From: Patescibacteria group bacterium
GTDB lineage: Bacteria; Patescibacteriota; Andersenbacteria; UBA10190
Length of the DNA stretch: 14,803 nt
Direction of reading: 5' to 3'
Assembly (NCBI GenBank): GCA_022574795.1
Contig: JACZRJ010000004.1
Span: 1-14,803 of the forward strand
Each line of letters opens with the position of its first letter. The first letter of the stretch is position 1. Position numbers and translations under genes: made by a program. The notes below the pieces were generated by a model that ran no database searches, was not told where the DNA came from, and was given only the letters and a program-made list of their open reading frames with translations. Below are positions 13,910 to 14,803 of the stretch, piece by piece.

Positions 13910-14445
13910 TGGCATTTCTGATTGAAGACGGCAAAGGACGAGGCTTCAAGGCCGAGGTCAATGCCTCGAACGAGCTGGTGGTGCGTGCGATCCAGGAGGC
14001 TGAGATCGAGCACGCCTCGGATGACGGCGAAGCCTACGCATGGCACGCCCCGATCAGGGACATCGACACTGGCGACACCTTTCTGTTCGTCAAGAACCTG
14101 AGCAGTGAACCCCTGCACCTCAACCGCCTGGTGATTGCCGGCTCCAACGTGATCTGCCAGTGGAACATCGGGATCGGGTCGGCCACGACCACGCCTGCGG
14201 GAACTTCCGTTGTGGGCGTGAACATGAATCAGCAATTCTCGACGAAGCTGGCTGATGCCGTTGCGTTCACGGACGAGACGGCGGTGGCGGATGCCACGGT
14301 CATGTTCAATGTGTGGACACCGATCACCAACACGGTGGACTTCAGTCTCAACGGCATCATCCTGGGCCAGAACCATTACATCCAGATCAATCAGGAGACC
14401 GAGTCCACAAGCGGCAGCCTGACCCTGATCGCCCACTTCGGGTAA
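13909..14445 (+). CDS. Phage structural-module protein, unknown function
   Basis: This 178-aa protein starts at an ATG that overlaps the previous stop (TGATG) and has a strong GGAGG ribosome-binding site 7 bases upstream, so the start is well supported. It opens with MAFLIEDGKGRGFKAEVNASNELVVRA-type sequence, seen in small proteins next to phage tail or fibre genes. The remainder is beta-rich with no transmembrane segment or signal peptide. The repeating small-residue and threonine-rich strands, and co-directional packing with its neighbours, suggest a virion surface or receptor-binding role. No catalytic motif is visible. Confidence 0.65.
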   Translation: MAFLIEDGKGRGFKAEVNASNELVVRAIQEAEIEHASDDGEAYAWHAPIRDIDTGDTFLFVKNLSSEPLHLNRLVIAGSNVICQWNIGIGSATTTPAGTSVVGVNMNQQFSTKLADAVAFTDETAVADATVMFNVWTPITNTVDFSLNGIILGQNHYIQINQETESTSGSLTLIAHFG

Positions 14446-14453
14446 GGAACATC

Positions 14454-14803
14454 ATGGCTGACATATATGTACTGACCGGCAACAACTCAAACACCTGGAC
14501 GCTGGTGATGCACTTCGCCGTGCCCAACGTCAACAACGCGGTGGGCATCAACTTCCGCACGGCCCTGGTCAACAGCGGCATCGGGCTGAACACCGAGACT
14601 GGGCGGCGGACGGTCCTGCCCACGGGCGACGACACGGGCGGCACGATCAGTGCGGCTGAGGAGGCGTTGCTGGATGACGGCAGCCGGTTTGAGCATGTGT
14701 CGAGCTACCTCATTGAGAGTGGTGGGTCATCCAACGCTGAACTACAGGCGTCGATCAGGCAGTTCTACTCAGCCGAGAACACCCGCATCCAGAACGTCAA
14801 CGC
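14454..14803 (+). CDS. Phage structural-module protein, 3' truncated by window end
   Basis: An open frame starts with ATG at 14,454 (MADIYVLTGNNSNTWTLVMH...) and runs without a stop to the window end, giving 116 complete residues. An AAGGA lies 4 bases before the start codon. The sequence contains HFAVPNVNNAVGINFRTALV (residues 21-40), which resembles a short family found near tail-fibre genes, and later a helical, charged stretch with AEEALLDDGSRFEHVSSYL. It continues the compact + strand array 8 bases after the previous stop. Function is unknown and its true length cannot be seen. Confidence 0.65.
   Translation, partial: MADIYVLTGNNSNTWTLVMHFAVPNVNNAVGINFRTALVNSGIGLNTETGRRTVLPTGDDTGGTISAAEEALLDDGSRFEHVSSYLIESGGSSNAELQASIRQFYSAENTRIQNVN

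Noticed and set aside
13879..14436. Long minus-strand frame opposite the 178-aa phage gene
   Set aside because: It is a shadow frame in GC-rich DNA; the + strand gene has a clear ribosome-binding site and start/stop overlap with its neighbours.

Overview
The window joins two unlike pieces of DNA. Positions 1 to about 12,920 look like a bacterial chromosome with moderate GC, probably from the Candidate Phyla Radiation (Patescibacteria). That placement is inferred from divergent but complete glycolytic enzymes packed in short operons, a PfkB-type sugar kinase in the place where a phosphofructokinase might be expected, a four-helix-bundle (S23/IVP-like) protein, and an IS30 element. No ribosomal gene or marker is present to prove it. 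TGA is used as a stop (for example gap), which argues against the Gracilibacteria code. From about 12,920 to the end the sequence is GC-richer and carries four + strand genes of a phage virion (tail or fibre) module.

Layout. 1-309: no recognisable gene. 310-1364: a complete-looking IS30-family element, transposase on the minus strand. 1374-1912: a consensus-like promoter, RNase P RNA (rnpB, + strand) and a bidirectional terminator. 1933-4061 (minus): recJ followed by rnhA. 4062-4380: GC-rich short repeats that run into the 3' end of a four-helix-bundle gene (4268-4735). 4833-7332 (minus): pgk and eno, overlapping by 14 bases. 7454-7690 (+): a small two-helix membrane protein with a terminator. 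7744-8028: two large foldback structures, the second reaching into the gap stop codon. 8021-12925 (minus): a tight run in transcription order galT remnant, small-multidrug-export-like membrane protein, tpiA, fba, pfkB-family kinase, gap. 12963-14803 (+): truncated fibre-like gene, two complete unknown phage genes, and one gene running off the end.

Function. The two minus-strand glycolysis clusters together cover fructose-1,6-bisphosphate cleavage (fba), triose isomerisation (tpiA), oxidation (gap), substrate-level phosphorylation (pgk) and dehydration to PEP (eno). The PfkB-family kinase is the obvious candidate for a sugar or sugar-phosphate entry step. GalT would have fed galactose, but its catalytic half is missing because the phage-like DNA begins inside it.

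The points most worth a second look are the galT/phage junction (real insertion or assembly chimera), the 152-base multi-stem structure at 7877-8028, the nested hairpin at 7744-7807, and repeat-derived sequence forming the C-terminus of the four-helix-bundle protein.
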